Assembly: GCF_003253705.1 (NCBI RefSeq)
Contig: NZ_QKYU01000012.1
Coordinates: 97,054 to 161,053, forward strand
Source: Humitalea rosea
GTDB lineage: Bacteria; Pseudomonadota; Alphaproteobacteria; Acetobacterales; Acetobacteraceae
DNA: 64,000 nucleotides
Reading direction: 5' to 3'
Below, in pieces: positions 47,134-55,393 of this stretch (positions are counted from its first letter, which is position 1; every line of letters begins with the position of its first letter). The notes beneath the pieces are model-generated. The model had not been told where the DNA came from, did no database searches, and worked only from the letters and a program-made list of their open reading frames with translations. The position numbers and the translations under genes were made by a program.

Positions 47134-48030
47134 ATGAGCGCTTCCACACTCTCCCACACCGGGCCCGGGCATTCCGCGCGCGACCCGAAGACCGCCGCGG
47201 CCCTCGGCCGTCGCCGCAAGCGCGTGGACATGCTGGTCCGCGCGCTCTGCACCGGGGCCACGGTCATCGCGATCGCCTTCCTGATCTCGATCCTTGGGCT
47301 GCTGACCTATCGCGGCTTCGCGGCGATCGACCTCACCTTGTTCACCACCAGCACGCGCCCGCCTGGTTCGGGCGGCGGGTTGCTCAACGCGATCGTCGGC
47401 AGCCTGATCCAGGTCTCCATCGCGACCGTGGTGGGCACGCCGATCGGCATGCTGGTCGGCACCTACCTCGCCGAATACGCCCGCGCCTCGACGCTCGGCA
47501 ACATCGTGCGCTTCGTGTCGGACATCCTGCTCTCGGCGCCCTCGATCCTGATCGGCCTGTTCGTCTATCAGCTTCTGGTGGTGCCCTTCGGCGGCTTCTC
47601 CGGCTGGGCGGGTGTGGTCGCGCTCTCCATCATCATCATCCCCGTCGTCGTCCGCACCACCGAGGACATGCTGCGCCTGATCCCCGACACGCTGCGCGAA
47701 GCGGTGGCGGGCCTCGGCGCGCCGAAGTGGAAGATGATCGTGCTGGTCTGCTGGCGTTCGGCGATCAGCGGCATCCTGACCGGCATCCTGCTCGGCATCG
47801 CCCGCATCGCCGGCGAAACCGCGCCGCTGCTGTTCACCTCGCTTGGCAACAACGCCTTCACGACCGATCTGAGCCGCCCGTTCCCGAGCCTGCCGCTGAG
47901 CATCTACGCCTATGCCGGCTCGCCGTATGAGGATTGGATCGCGCTGGCCTGGGCAGGTGCGCTGCTCACCACCGCCCTGGTGCTCGGCCTCAACATCCTC
48001 GCGCGTGCTGTCCTGAAGGTGCGCATATGA
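47134..48030 (+). CDS. pstA: phosphate ABC transporter permease PstA
   Basis: A 298-residue permease with six helices. Seen: [56 protein letters not shown] (EAA loop) and [23 protein letters not shown]. Overlaps pstB by four bases (ATGA). Confidence 0.96.
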   Translation: MSASTLSHTGPGHSARDPKTAAALGRRRKRVDMLVRALCTGATVIAIAFLISILGLLTYRGFAAIDLTLFTTSTRPPGSGGGLLNAIVGSLIQVSIATVVGTPIGMLVGTYLAEYARASTLGNIVRFVSDILLSAPSILIGLFVYQLLVVPFGGFSGWAGVVALSIIIIPVVVRTTEDMLRLIPDTLREAVAGLGAPKWKMIVLVCWRSAISGILTGILLGIARIAGETAPLLFTSLGNNAFTTDLSRPFPSLPLSIYAYAGSPYEDWIALAWAGALLTTALVLGLNILARAVLKVRI

Positions 48031-48929
48031 ACACCCCCCTGCAGCCTGACCCCACCGCGGAGTCGAAGGATCAGACCATGACCGGAAGCATGACCGAGGG
48101 CACCACGACGTCCAGGACGGCCGAAGCCTCCGCCACCTTCGGTGGCATGGCGGCACGATCGGAGGAGAAGCTGAATGCCTCGCGCATCTCGATCCGCGGG
48201 CTCGATTTCTACTACGGCGCGAACAAGGCGCTGAAGCAGATCAACTTCGAGATCCCCGACCGCCAGGTGACCGGCATGATCGGCCCCTCCGGCTGTGGTA
48301 AATCGACACTGCTGCGGGTACTGAACCGGATGTACAGCCTCTACCCCGGCCAGCGGGCGACCGGCGAAGTGCTGATGGATGGCAAGAACACGATCGATGC
48401 CAGCGTCGATCTGAACGAGCTGCGCGCCAAGATCGGCATGGTTTTCCAGAAGCCGACCCCCTTCCCCATGACCATTTACGAGAACATCGCCTTCGGCGTG
48501 CGCCTGCACGAGCAGCTGAACAAGGCGCAGATGGATGAGCGGGTGGAATGGGCGCTGACCCGCGCCGCCCTCTGGACCGAGGCGAAGGACCGCCTCGGCT
48601 CCTCGGCCATGGGTCTTTCGGGCGGGCAGCAGCAGCGGCTCTGCATCGCGCGCACGATCGCGGTGAAGCCCGAGGTGATCCTGTTCGACGAGCCGACCTC
48701 GGCGCTCGATCCGATCAGCACGCTGAAGATCGAGGAGCTGATCGACGAGTTGAAGCGCGACTTCACCATCGCCATCGTCACCCACAACATGCAGCAGGCC
48801 GCGCGTTGTGCCGACCAGGTCGCCTTCTTCTATCTGGGCGAGTTGGTCGAGGTGTCGCCGGCGGCCCAGATGTTCACGGCCCCGAAGCACCCGAAGACCC
48901 AGGAATACATCACTGGCCGGTTCGGCTGA
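48027..48929 (+). CDS. pstB: phosphate ABC transporter ATP-binding protein PstB
   Basis: A 300-residue ATPase. Walker [11 protein letters not shown] loop [17 protein letters not shown], signature [13 protein letters not shown], Walker [14 protein letters not shown], and the H loop in [14 protein letters not shown]. The first 45 residues are an unusual Thr/Ser/Glu-rich extension before [13 protein letters not shown]; an inner Met (MTGSM or MAARS) could be the true start, but ATG 48027 overlaps pstA as expected for a coupled operon. Confidence 0.96.
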   Translation: MNTPLQPDPTAESKDQTMTGSMTEGTTTSRTAEASATFGGMAARSEEKLNASRISIRGLDFYYGANKALKQINFEIPDRQVTGMIGPSGCGKSTLLRVLNRMYSLYPGQRATGEVLMDGKNTIDASVDLNELRAKIGMVFQKPTPFPMTIYENIAFGVRLHEQLNKAQMDERVEWALTRAALWTEAKDRLGSSAMGLSGGQQQRLCIARTIAVKPEVILFDEPTSALDPISTLKIEELIDELKRDFTIAIVTHNMQQAARCADQVAFFYLGELVEVSPAAQMFTAPKHPKTQEYITGRFG

Positions 48930-48939
48930 GGAGGGCGTC

Positions 48940-49665
48940 ATGCCGCAAGACCAGTCGGAGCATATCGTGAGATCCTATGACGAGCAGCTCAAGCGGCTGC
49001 GTGAACTTGTCGTCCGCATGGGTGGGCTTGCCGAACGCCAGCTTGCCGATGCCGCGACCGCGCTGGTGCGCCGCGACGCCGAGATGGCCGGCTCCATCGT
49101 CGGCCGCGATGCCGAGATCGATGCGCTGGAACGCGAAATCGAGGCCTTCTGCATCCGCCTGCTGGCGCTGCGCCAGCCGGTCGCGCAGGATCTGCGCTTC
49201 ATCGTCGCCTGCCTGAAGGTCGCGCATAACCTGGAACGGATCGGCGACTACGCCCGCAACGCCGCCAAACGCACGATCGTCCTGGCCAGCCAGCCGCATG
49301 TCGGCAGCATGAACGGCTTCCAGTGGCTCGCCCGCCTGGTGCAGCAGAACCTGAAGGATGCGATCGACGCGCTCGTCAACAACGACGCTGCCGCGGCCGA
49401 ACGCGTCTGGGCCAATGATGCGCCGGTGGACGACATCTACAATGGCATCTTCCGCGAGATGCTGACGCATATGATGGAAGATGCGCGCAACATCACCGCC
49501 GCCACCCACATGATGTTCATCGCCAAGAACTTCGAGCGGATCGGCGACCACGCGACCAATATCGCGGAGACGGTGCATTACGCCGTGCTGGGCGACAGCC
49601 TGCCGGACGACCGCCCCAAATCCGACAGCAGCGCCTATGCCGTCGTTCGTCCGCCGAACGCCTGA
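48940..49665 (+). CDS. phoU: phosphate signalling protein PhoU
   Basis: A 241-residue protein of two three-helix bundles. Seen: HIVRSYDEQLKRLRELVVRMGGLAE, VACLKVAHNLERIGDYARN and the matching FIAKNFERIGDHATNIAETVHY of the second half, which hold the metal-cluster residues. It links the Pst transporter to PhoR, keeping the Pho regulon off when phosphate is enough. GAGGAGGG precedes the ATG. Confidence 0.97.
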   Translation: MPQDQSEHIVRSYDEQLKRLRELVVRMGGLAERQLADAATALVRRDAEMAGSIVGRDAEIDALEREIEAFCIRLLALRQPVAQDLRFIVACLKVAHNLERIGDYARNAAKRTIVLASQPHVGSMNGFQWLARLVQQNLKDAIDALVNNDAAAAERVWANDAPVDDIYNGIFREMLTHMMEDARNITAATHMMFIAKNFERIGDHATNIAETVHYAVLGDSLPDDRPKSDSSAYAVVRPPNA

Positions 49666-49681
49666 ACCGGAACGGATCTCC

Positions 49682-50398
49682 ATGCCCGACGTCTTCGCCG
49701 GGAACGGCAAACCAACCATCCTTGTCGTCGAGGATGAAGCGCCGCTCCTGACCTTGCTGCGCTACAACCTCGAAAAGCAGGGTTTTCGGGTCGAGGAAGC
49801 CGCCGATGGGCAGGAAGCCCTGCTGCGCGTGTCCGAGACCAAGCCCGATCTGGTGCTGCTCGACTGGATGCTGCCGGCCCTGTCGGGGCTGGAAGTCTGC
49901 CGCCAGCTCCGCCGCCGCCCGGCGACGCGCGAATTGCCGATCATCATGGTGACCGCGCGGACCGAGGACCAGGACGCCGTGCGCGCGCTGGACACCGGGG
50001 CCGATGACTACATCGCCAAGCCCTTCGCGATGGAGGGGCTGCTGGCCCGCATCCGCGCGCTGCTGCGCCGGTCGGGCACCGTGGTCGCCAAGGGCACGCT
50101 CGCCTATCGCGATCTGACCATGGACCAGGACGCGCACCGGGTGACGCGCAATGCCCGCGCGCTGCATCTGGGGCCGACCGAGTATCGGCTGCTGGAATTC
50201 TTCCTGCAGCACCCCGGCCGGGTGTTCACCCGCGAGCAGTTGCTCGATGCCGTCTGGGGCCGCGACATCCATGTCGAGCCGCGTACCGTGGACGTGCATA
50301 TCCGCCGGCTACGCAAGGCGGTGAACGGCACGACCGAGGCCGATCTGATCCGCACCGTCCGCGCCGCCGGCTACGCGCTGGACGCCGATCCGGGCTGA
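49682..50398 (+). CDS. phoB: phosphate regulon response regulator PhoB
   Basis: A 238-residue OmpR-type regulator. Receiver about 10-125: ILVVEDEAPLLTLLRYNLEKQGF, phospho-acceptor in LVLLDWMLPALSG, ARTEDQDAVRALDTGADDYIAKPF. Winged-helix DNA-binding domain about 140-235 with LGPTEYRLLEFFLQHPGRVFTREQLLDAVWG. Last gene of the pst operon; it binds the Pho box at 44900. The kinase gene phoR is at 25039. Confidence 0.97.
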   Translation: MPDVFAGNGKPTILVVEDEAPLLTLLRYNLEKQGFRVEEAADGQEALLRVSETKPDLVLLDWMLPALSGLEVCRQLRRRPATRELPIIMVTARTEDQDAVRALDTGADDYIAKPFAMEGLLARIRALLRRSGTVVAKGTLAYRDLTMDQDAHRVTRNARALHLGPTEYRLLEFFLQHPGRVFTREQLLDAVWGRDIHVEPRTVDVHIRRLRKAVNGTTEADLIRTVRAAGYALDADPG

Positions 50399-50402
50399 CC
50401 CG

Positions 50403-50987
50403 TCAAACCGGCACCGGCAAGGCCACGCCCACCAGCACATCCCGCGTCACGATCCCCGCCAGCCGTTCGGCGCCCCAGCCAAGGGTCTCCGGCGGCTGTT
50501 CGGGCAGCACCATCCAGCGGTAATCCGCGGTGCTGTCCACGACGCGGACGCGGGTGCCCTCGGGCAGCACCGTCCCCCATTCGGCCAGCACCCCACGCGG
50601 ATCGCGCACCGCGCGGGCGCGATAGGCGGCTGTCTTGTACCAATGCGGCGGGTAGCCGAGCACCGCGCGCGGGTAGCAGGAACACAGCGTGCAGACGACG
50701 AGGTGATGCAGCCCCGGCGCATCGGCCAGCACGCCGAGCGGCGGGCTGCCCACCATGGTCACCCCCATGTCCTCCGCCGCCGCGCGGCCATCGGCCAGCA
50801 GCAGCGCGCGATAGCCGGCATCGGTCCAGGCGCGGGCGACCATGGCGGCGCCGATCGCGGGGCTGGCGCGGTCGGTGATGGCGATCCGGGCCTCGACCTC
50901 GCCGGGTTCCAGCAGGCCGCGCGCGGCAAGTGCTGCCTCGAAGCGCGCCAGAAGATCGACCATGGCGGGGCGGGGTGGCGGGCTCAT
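50403..50987 (-). CDS. nitrile hydratase alpha / thiocyanate hydrolase gamma-like subunit
   Basis: A 194-residue metal subunit. The metal site VCTLCSCYP has C99, C102 and C104; Thr between first and second Cys is typical of the cobalt type. After it comes RAVLGYPPHWYKTAAYRARAVRDPRGVLAEWG and DSTADYRWMVLPEQPPETLGW, both standard for the family. Length is close to NHase alpha (about 200). The ATG overlaps the upstream gene stop (ATGA). The two following-on subunits are split as in thiocyanate hydrolase, so the substrate may be a nitrile or thiocyanate. Confidence 0.92.
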   Translation of the reverse strand: MSPPPRPAMVDLLARFEAALAARGLLEPGEVEARIAITDRASPAIGAAMVARAWTDAGYRALLLADGRAAAEDMGVTMVGSPPLGVLADAPGLHHLVVCTLCSCYPRAVLGYPPHWYKTAAYRARAVRDPRGVLAEWGTVLPEGTRVRVVDSTADYRWMVLPEQPPETLGWGAERLAGIVTRDVLVGVALPVPV

Positions 50988-51265
50988 GCGGGTTCCAGCC
51001 AATGTTCGAAGAGTTCGATGAGGATATCATCCCCCGCTGTCCCCTCGGCGAAGAGCGGGGGCTGGGCGAAGGCGACATGGTACAGCGCCCGCACCGGAGC
51101 GGGGCGGCCGAAGGCGAGGTCCTCGGGGTTCGGGAAATTGCCGAGGTGGCGCGCCACCATGCCCATCCGGCCGCGGACGTAATGCGGGGTACGGATGTGG
51201 CAGGGGCCGCGGCGTTCCGGCCAGTCGTCCCGCACGCGCACTTCGGTGCCTGGGCTGAGGGTCAC
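50984..51265 (-). CDS. nitrile hydratase beta C-terminal half (thiocyanate hydrolase alpha-like)
   Basis: A 93-residue SH3-like protein: TLSPGTEVRVRDDWPERRGPCHIRTPHYVRGRMGMVARHLGNFPNPEDLAFG, then ALYHVAF and IELFEHWLEPA. This is the C-terminal domain of NHase beta as a separate protein. Start is GTG 51265, which overlaps the stop of the N-terminal-half gene (GTGA) and has GGAGGAGG upstream, so this is a real gene and not a frameshift product. Counterpart of ScnA in thiocyanate hydrolase. Confidence 0.88.
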   Translation of the reverse strand: MTLSPGTEVRVRDDWPERRGPCHIRTPHYVRGRMGMVARHLGNFPNPEDLAFGRPAPVRALYHVAFAQPPLFAEGTAGDDILIELFEHWLEPA

Positions 51266-51549
51266 GAGAATTCCTCCTCCACCAGGCCCTTCTCGGCCAT
51301 CAGCCGGGTGATGCTGAGCAGCCATTTTTCGTAGTAGCTCAGGTCGAAATACTGCTCGGGCGGGAGTGACTCGATCCCCCGGCGCAACTCATCGACCGTC
51401 ATCAGCCCCTTGGCGGCCAGGATCTGGCGAATCGCATCGACGCGCTTGCCGAAGCCGTCCGGCGGCGCCTCGTCGCGCTCCACGGCCACGCAGCGGAATC
51501 GCGGGTCGCCGCCGATGTCATGCGTCGCGGGGGTGGGGGTCTCGTTCAT
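51262..51549 (-). CDS. nitrile hydratase beta N-terminal half (thiocyanate hydrolase beta-like)
   Basis: A 95-residue helical protein with FGKRVDAIRQILAAKGLMTVDELRRGIESLPPEQYFDLSYYEKWLLSITRLMAEKGLV, which fits the N-terminal domain of NHase beta. It is the first gene of a three-gene operon in the order N-half, C-half, metal subunit, the same order as scnB-scnA-scnC of thiocyanate hydrolase. No cobalt chaperone gene (P14K/P15K type) is seen near it. Confidence 0.85.
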   Translation of the reverse strand: MNETPTPATHDIGGDPRFRCVAVERDEAPPDGFGKRVDAIRQILAAKGLMTVDELRRGIESLPPEQYFDLSYYEKWLLSITRLMAEKGLVEEEFS

Positions 51550-51600
51550 GGGGTATAGTTTGGGCCCAGGCGGGCCAGGCTCGCAACGGGAGAAGATCGG

Positions 51601-52035
51601 ATGAGCGACAGCACGATCCATTCGGGCGGATGCAATTGCGGCGCGCTGCGCCTGGAAGCCCGGGGCGCGCCCAAGCGGGTGGGGCTCTGCCACTGCCAGA
51701 CCTGCCGGCGGCAGAGCGGCAGCGCCTATTCGGCCTTCGTGGTCTGGGACCGCGATCGGGTCACCATCAGCGGCCCCGCCCATATGTGGCGCGCCGCCAC
51801 CGAGCAGCGCCATTTCTGCCCGAACTGCGGCGCCCCGGTCTTCGCGCTGGATGGCGGGCCGGAGATCGAGGTGCGGCTCGGCTGCCTCGATGCCGCGCCG
51901 AGCGGGCTGGTGCCCGGCTACGAGCTTTGGGTCGGGCGGCGCGAGCACTGGGCCGTGCCGGTCGAACATGCCGCGCAATATCCGCGCAATCGCGACGATG
52001 GGGGCTCGCCACCCTTGTCCGATCCGGTCCAATAG
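51601..52035 (+). CDS. GFA family (CENP-V/GFA) zinc protein
   Basis: A 144-residue protein of the glutathione-dependent formaldehyde-activating fold. Zinc cysteines seen: GGCNCGALR (CxC), CHCQTCRR (CxCxxC), and FCPNCGAPV (CxxC). Many members have unknown substrates; formaldehyde detoxification is only one possibility. Divergent from the hydratase operon. Confidence 0.92.
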   Translation: MSDSTIHSGGCNCGALRLEARGAPKRVGLCHCQTCRRQSGSAYSAFVVWDRDRVTISGPAHMWRAATEQRHFCPNCGAPVFALDGGPEIEVRLGCLDAAPSGLVPGYELWVGRREHWAVPVEHAAQYPRNRDDGGSPPLSDPVQ

Positions 52036-52131
52036 ACGGGTGCTGCCGTCGATTCGGCGAACGCGGCATTTCCTCCCTGGCGCCGCCCCGGCTACAAGCA
52101 GCCAGGGCCAAGGCTGGAGACCAGCAACCGC

Positions 52132-52716
52132 GTGCCGACCGACCTTCCCAACCTGCTGACCTTGTCGCGCATCGCGGCGATTCCGCTTCTGGTGGCCTTC
52201 GCGATGCTGCGTCTGCCCTGGGCGGATATGGCCGCCTGCGTCGTCTTCTCGATCGCCGCGATCACCGATTACTTCGACGGCAAGCTCGCCCGCGACCGCC
52301 AGCAGACCAGCGACTTCGGCCGCATGCTGGACCCGATCGCCGACAAGCTGCTGGTCGGCGCCGCGCTGATGCTGCTGGCCGGCACCAACCGGCTGTCGAT
52401 CCTGGGGCTGATCCCGGCCATCGTGATCATGCTGCGGGAGATCCTGGTCTCCGGCCTGCGTGAATATCTCGCGGCACTCCGGGTCGGGCTGCCGGTGACG
52501 CCGCTCGCGAAATGGAAGACCGGCGTGCAGATGGGCGCGCTCGGCGTGCTGCTCGCGGGCGACAGCGGGGCGCCGCTGGTCGGGCTCGGCTGGCTGCCGA
52601 TCGCGGGGATCGGCGAGGCCGGGCTCTGGGTCGCCGCCGCGCTGACCTTGCTGACGGGGTGGGATTATCTGACCGCCGGGCTGCGCCATGCGAACCTGCC
52701 GGCCGCGCGGCCCTGA
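52132..52716 (+). CDS. pgsA: CDP-diacylglycerol-glycerol-3-phosphate 3-phosphatidyltransferase
   Basis: A 194-residue inner-membrane enzyme making phosphatidylglycerol phosphate. The CDP-alcohol phosphotransferase motif is complete: AAITDYFDGKLARDRQQTSDFGRMLDPIADK (D-x2-D-G-x2-A-R-x8-G-x3-D-x3-D). N-terminal LPNLLTLSRI is typical of PgsA. Start GTG 52132. moaD-moaE follow after a lipoprotein gene, as in other alphaproteobacteria where pgsA is next to moaD. Confidence 0.96.
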   Translation: MPTDLPNLLTLSRIAAIPLLVAFAMLRLPWADMAACVVFSIAAITDYFDGKLARDRQQTSDFGRMLDPIADKLLVGAALMLLAGTNRLSILGLIPAIVIMLREILVSGLREYLAALRVGLPVTPLAKWKTGVQMGALGVLLAGDSGAPLVGLGWLPIAGIGEAGLWVAAALTLLTGWDYLTAGLRHANLPAARP

Positions 52717-52815
52717 AACATCGGCCCTTCGCGTGGCCGCCCCATGCCTATCCCTTGGCGAGCGCCCCGACAGGTCGCATCTTCCCCTCGAAGTACCGCG
52801 ACGGAGAGTTCCCCC

Positions 52816-53337
52816 ATGACACGCACCCTCACATTGGCCCTCGCGGTCCTCTCGCTCTCGGCCTGTTCGGGCGGGGATGAGTTCGCCCCCTGGGGCCCGC
52901 GCGGCGTGATGGCGCCGGAAGGCAGCCTCACCGTCTCGCGCATCACCGGCGGCCCCGCGACCGAGCCGCCGCTGCTGCCCGAGCCCGGCAATGTCTGGCC
53001 GGTGGAGGAAGCGCCCCGCGCCACGCTGATGAACCCCGACCAGCAGGATCGCGCGGTGTCGCCGCGCGTCGGCTCCTCCAGCCCGCCGCCGCCCTTGCCC
53101 GAGGCGCGGCCGCTGAGCCGCACCTCCCCCCCGGTGCCGCCCATCGCCAACAGCCCCCCCGCGCCGCGGACCGAAGGCCGGGTGCTGCCCGGCGGCGGCG
53201 TGATCACCGAGGGCCCGCCGGGGGCGCAGACCTACATCACCCCCGGCGGCGGCACCGGCGTCGCCGTGCCGCAGGGCCCGACCACCATCCTGCTCGGGCC
53301 GGATGGCCAGGTCCGCACGGTGCCGACGCCGCGTTGA
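52816..53337 (+). CDS. proline-rich hypothetical lipoprotein
   Basis: A 173-residue lipoprotein: LALAVLSLSACSGG gives a lipobox with Cys near 17. The mature part is rich in Pro, Gly and Ser with little order (SSPPPPLP, SPPAPR) and ends in a Gly-rich region with repeats of PGGG and TILLGPDGQVRTV. GAGAG lies before ATG 52816. No domain recognised. It sits between pgsA and moaD on the same strand. Confidence 0.7.
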   Translation: MTRTLTLALAVLSLSACSGGDEFAPWGPRGVMAPEGSLTVSRITGGPATEPPLLPEPGNVWPVEEAPRATLMNPDQQDRAVSPRVGSSSPPPPLPEARPLSRTSPPVPPIANSPPAPRTEGRVLPGGGVITEGPPGAQTYITPGGGTGVAVPQGPTTILLGPDGQVRTVPTPR

Positions 53338-53341
53338 CGCC

Positions 53342-53593
53342 ATGCAGATCCTCTATTTCGCCTGGCTGCGCCAACGCACCGGCGTCGCGGAAGAAACCGT
53401 CTCCCCGCCGCCCGAGGTGACCACCATCGGCGCGCTGATCGCCTGGCTGGCGCAGCGCGGCCCCGGCCACGCCGCCGCCTTCGCCGATCCGGCCCAGGTG
53501 CGCGCGGCGCTGGACCAGGAGATGTGCGGCCCCGACACGCCCTTGGGGGCCGCGCGCGAGGTCGCCTTCTTCCCCCCCGTCACCGGCGGCTGA
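53342..53593 (+). CDS. moaD: molybdopterin synthase sulfur carrier subunit MoaD
   Basis: An 83-residue ubiquitin-like sulfur carrier. N-terminal ILYFAWLRQRTGVAEETV, middle AALDQEM, and the C-terminal EVAFFPPVTGG ending in the di-glycine that is thiocarboxylated. It donates sulfur to precursor Z (cPMP) in the MoaE active site. One base separates it from moaE. Confidence 0.96.
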   Translation: MQILYFAWLRQRTGVAEETVSPPPEVTTIGALIAWLAQRGPGHAAAFADPAQVRAALDQEMCGPDTPLGAAREVAFFPPVTGG

Positions 53594-53594
53594 G

Positions 53595-54071
53595 ATGTCC
53601 GCGACCGTCCGCGTCCAGGACGCGCCCTTCGATCTGGCGGCCGAGACCGCGCTGCTGACCGCCGGGCGCGGGGATGTGGGCGCCGTCGCCTCCTTCATCG
53701 GGCTGTGCCGGGGGGATGACGGGCTGGCGGCGATGACGCTGGAGCACTGGCCCACCGTCACCCAGGCCGCCATCGCCATCATCGCCGCCGAGGCCATGGA
53801 GCGCTGGCCGCTGACCGGCTGCACCGTGGTGCATCGCTACGGGCGGATGCTGCCGGGCGACCCCATCGTGCTGGTGCTGGCCGCCAGCGGCCACCGGCTG
53901 GCGGCACTGGAGGCGGTGGCCTTCCTGATGGACTGGCTGAAGACCAAGGCGCCGTTCTGGAAGCGCGAGGAGTTTGCCGACGGCAGCGATCGCTGGGTCG
54001 CGGCCAAGGCCGAGGATGAGGCCGCCGCCGCCCGTTGGCGGGGGGGTGAGGGGGTGAGGGGGCGGGGATGA
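53595..54071 (+). CDS. moaE: molybdopterin synthase catalytic subunit MoaE
   Basis: A 158-residue subunit. Seen: VGAVASFIGLCRGDDGLAAMTLEHWPTV, HRYGRMLPGDPIVLVLAASGHR, the catalytic Lys in FLMDWLKTKAPFWKREEF, and a Trp/Ala-rich tail. Works with MoaD on the molybdenum cofactor. Overlaps the next membrane-protein gene by four bases (ATGA). Confidence 0.97.
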   Translation: MSATVRVQDAPFDLAAETALLTAGRGDVGAVASFIGLCRGDDGLAAMTLEHWPTVTQAAIAIIAAEAMERWPLTGCTVVHRYGRMLPGDPIVLVLAASGHRLAALEAVAFLMDWLKTKAPFWKREEFADGSDRWVAAKAEDEAAAARWRGGEGVRGRG

Positions 54072-55393
54072 AGACGCTCGCCGTCCTGCTGGGCGGGCTG
54101 TTTCTTCTCTGGCCGGCGGCGCTGAACGGCTATCCGCTGGTCTTCACCGATACCGGCGGCTTCCTGCACCAGACGCTCGGGCCGCTGATGATCTGGGACA
54201 AGCCCTGGATCTACGGCCCGCTGCTGCATCTGTTCCATTGGCGCGTGACGCTCTGGGCGCCGCTGCTGGCCCAGGGGGTGCTCGTCTCCTGGCTGCTGTG
54301 GCTCGCGCTGCGGGCGCTGGGGCGGGCGAGCCCGCTGCGGCACCTCGGGATCTGCGCCGCCTTGGCGGTGCTGACCACGGCGCCCTGGTCCACGGCCCTG
54401 CTGATGCCCGACATCCTGGTGGTGGCGGTGGTGCTGCCGGCGCTGCTGCTTGGGCTCGGCTGGGAGGGGCTGTCGCGGGCGGAGCGGGTGGGGGTGTTCC
54501 TGGCCGCGTTGCTGGGGACGGCGAGCCACCTCTCCTTCCTGCCGCTCGCGGCCGGGCTTGTGGTGGTCGTGGCGCTGCTGGCGCGGTGGTGGCCAGGAGC
54601 ACGGGCCTCGGGCGCGCTGGTGCGGACCGCGCTGCCCTTGCTCGGCGCGCTGGCGTTGCTGCTCGGCACCAACCGGATCGGGCATGGCGTCTGGTCGGTC
54701 TCGCCGCATGGCAGCACCTTCCTGCTGGCCCGGCTGATCGCGGATGGGCCGGCGGCGCGCACCATCGCGGCGCGCTGCCCCGAGGCCGGGTGGTACCTCT
54801 GCGCCTGGGCCGGGCGGCTGCCGGCGGATTCGGATGACTTCCTCTGGCGCGAGTACAGCCCGATGAACCGGGACGCGGCCGGCCATGCGCGCTTCCTCGG
54901 CGGCGCGCTGCTCTCGCCCGAGGCGCGCATCATCGTCGGCGAAACCCTGGCCCGCGAGCCCGGAGCGGTGCTGCTGGCGGTGCTGGGCAATGGGCTGCGG
55001 CAGCTTGGGATGGTCCGGGCCGGGGATACGCTGATGGCGACGGATCTGGATATCGCGCTGCGGCCGCGTCTGCTGGATATCCCCGGCGACCTTGCCACCT
55101 ATGACGCCGGGTTGCAGGCGCAAGGGCGGCTGCCGGCGGTGGCCGAACCCTTCTTCTGGCCATATCTGCCGGTGCTGCTGCTGACGTTGCCGCTGCTCGG
55201 CTTCGGCGTGGCCGCGGCCTGGCGCCTGGGGGACCGGCGGCCGGCGTGCCTCGCCGTGATCGTGCTGGCGGCGCTGCTGGGCAATGCGCTGGCGACCGGC
55301 GGGCTGTCCAAGCCGCATCACCGCTACCAGGCGCGGATCGTCTGGCTGCTGCCCTTCGCCGCCCTCGTCGCCGTGCTGCCCAGGCGCGGCTGA
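54068..55393 (+). CDS. polytopic membrane protein, paralogue 1
   Basis: A 441-residue protein with about nine transmembrane helices. N-terminal LFLLWPAALNGYPLVFTDTGGFLHQT, middle soluble loop with CPEAGWYLCAWAGRLPADSDDFLW, and C-terminal GGLSKPHHRYQARIVWLLPF. These three blocks recur in the next gene. I do not recognise a characterised family; the shape (many helices, one conserved loop with charged residues) is that of GT-C-like transferases, but that is only a guess. Translationally coupled to moaE and to its paralogue (TGATG). Confidence 0.75.
   Translation: MKTLAVLLGGLFLLWPAALNGYPLVFTDTGGFLHQTLGPLMIWDKPWIYGPLLHLFHWRVTLWAPLLAQGVLVSWLLWLALRALGRASPLRHLGICAALAVLTTAPWSTALLMPDILVVAVVLPALLLGLGWEGLSRAERVGVFLAALLGTASHLSFLPLAAGLVVVVALLARWWPGARASGALVRTALPLLGALALLLGTNRIGHGVWSVSPHGSTFLLARLIADGPAARTIAARCPEAGWYLCAWAGRLPADSDDFLWREYSPMNRDAAGHARFLGGALLSPEARIIVGETLAREPGAVLLAVLGNGLRQLGMVRAGDTLMATDLDIALRPRLLDIPGDLATYDAGLQAQGRLPAVAEPFFWPYLPVLLLTLPLLGFGVAAAWRLGDRRPACLAVIVLAALLGNALATGGLSKPHHRYQARIVWLLPFAALVAVLPRRG

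Noticed and set aside
50984..51549. Frameshift in a single nitrile hydratase beta gene
   Set aside because: The second half has its own GTG, an ideal SD and a GTGA overlap, and the split matches known three-gene enzymes.
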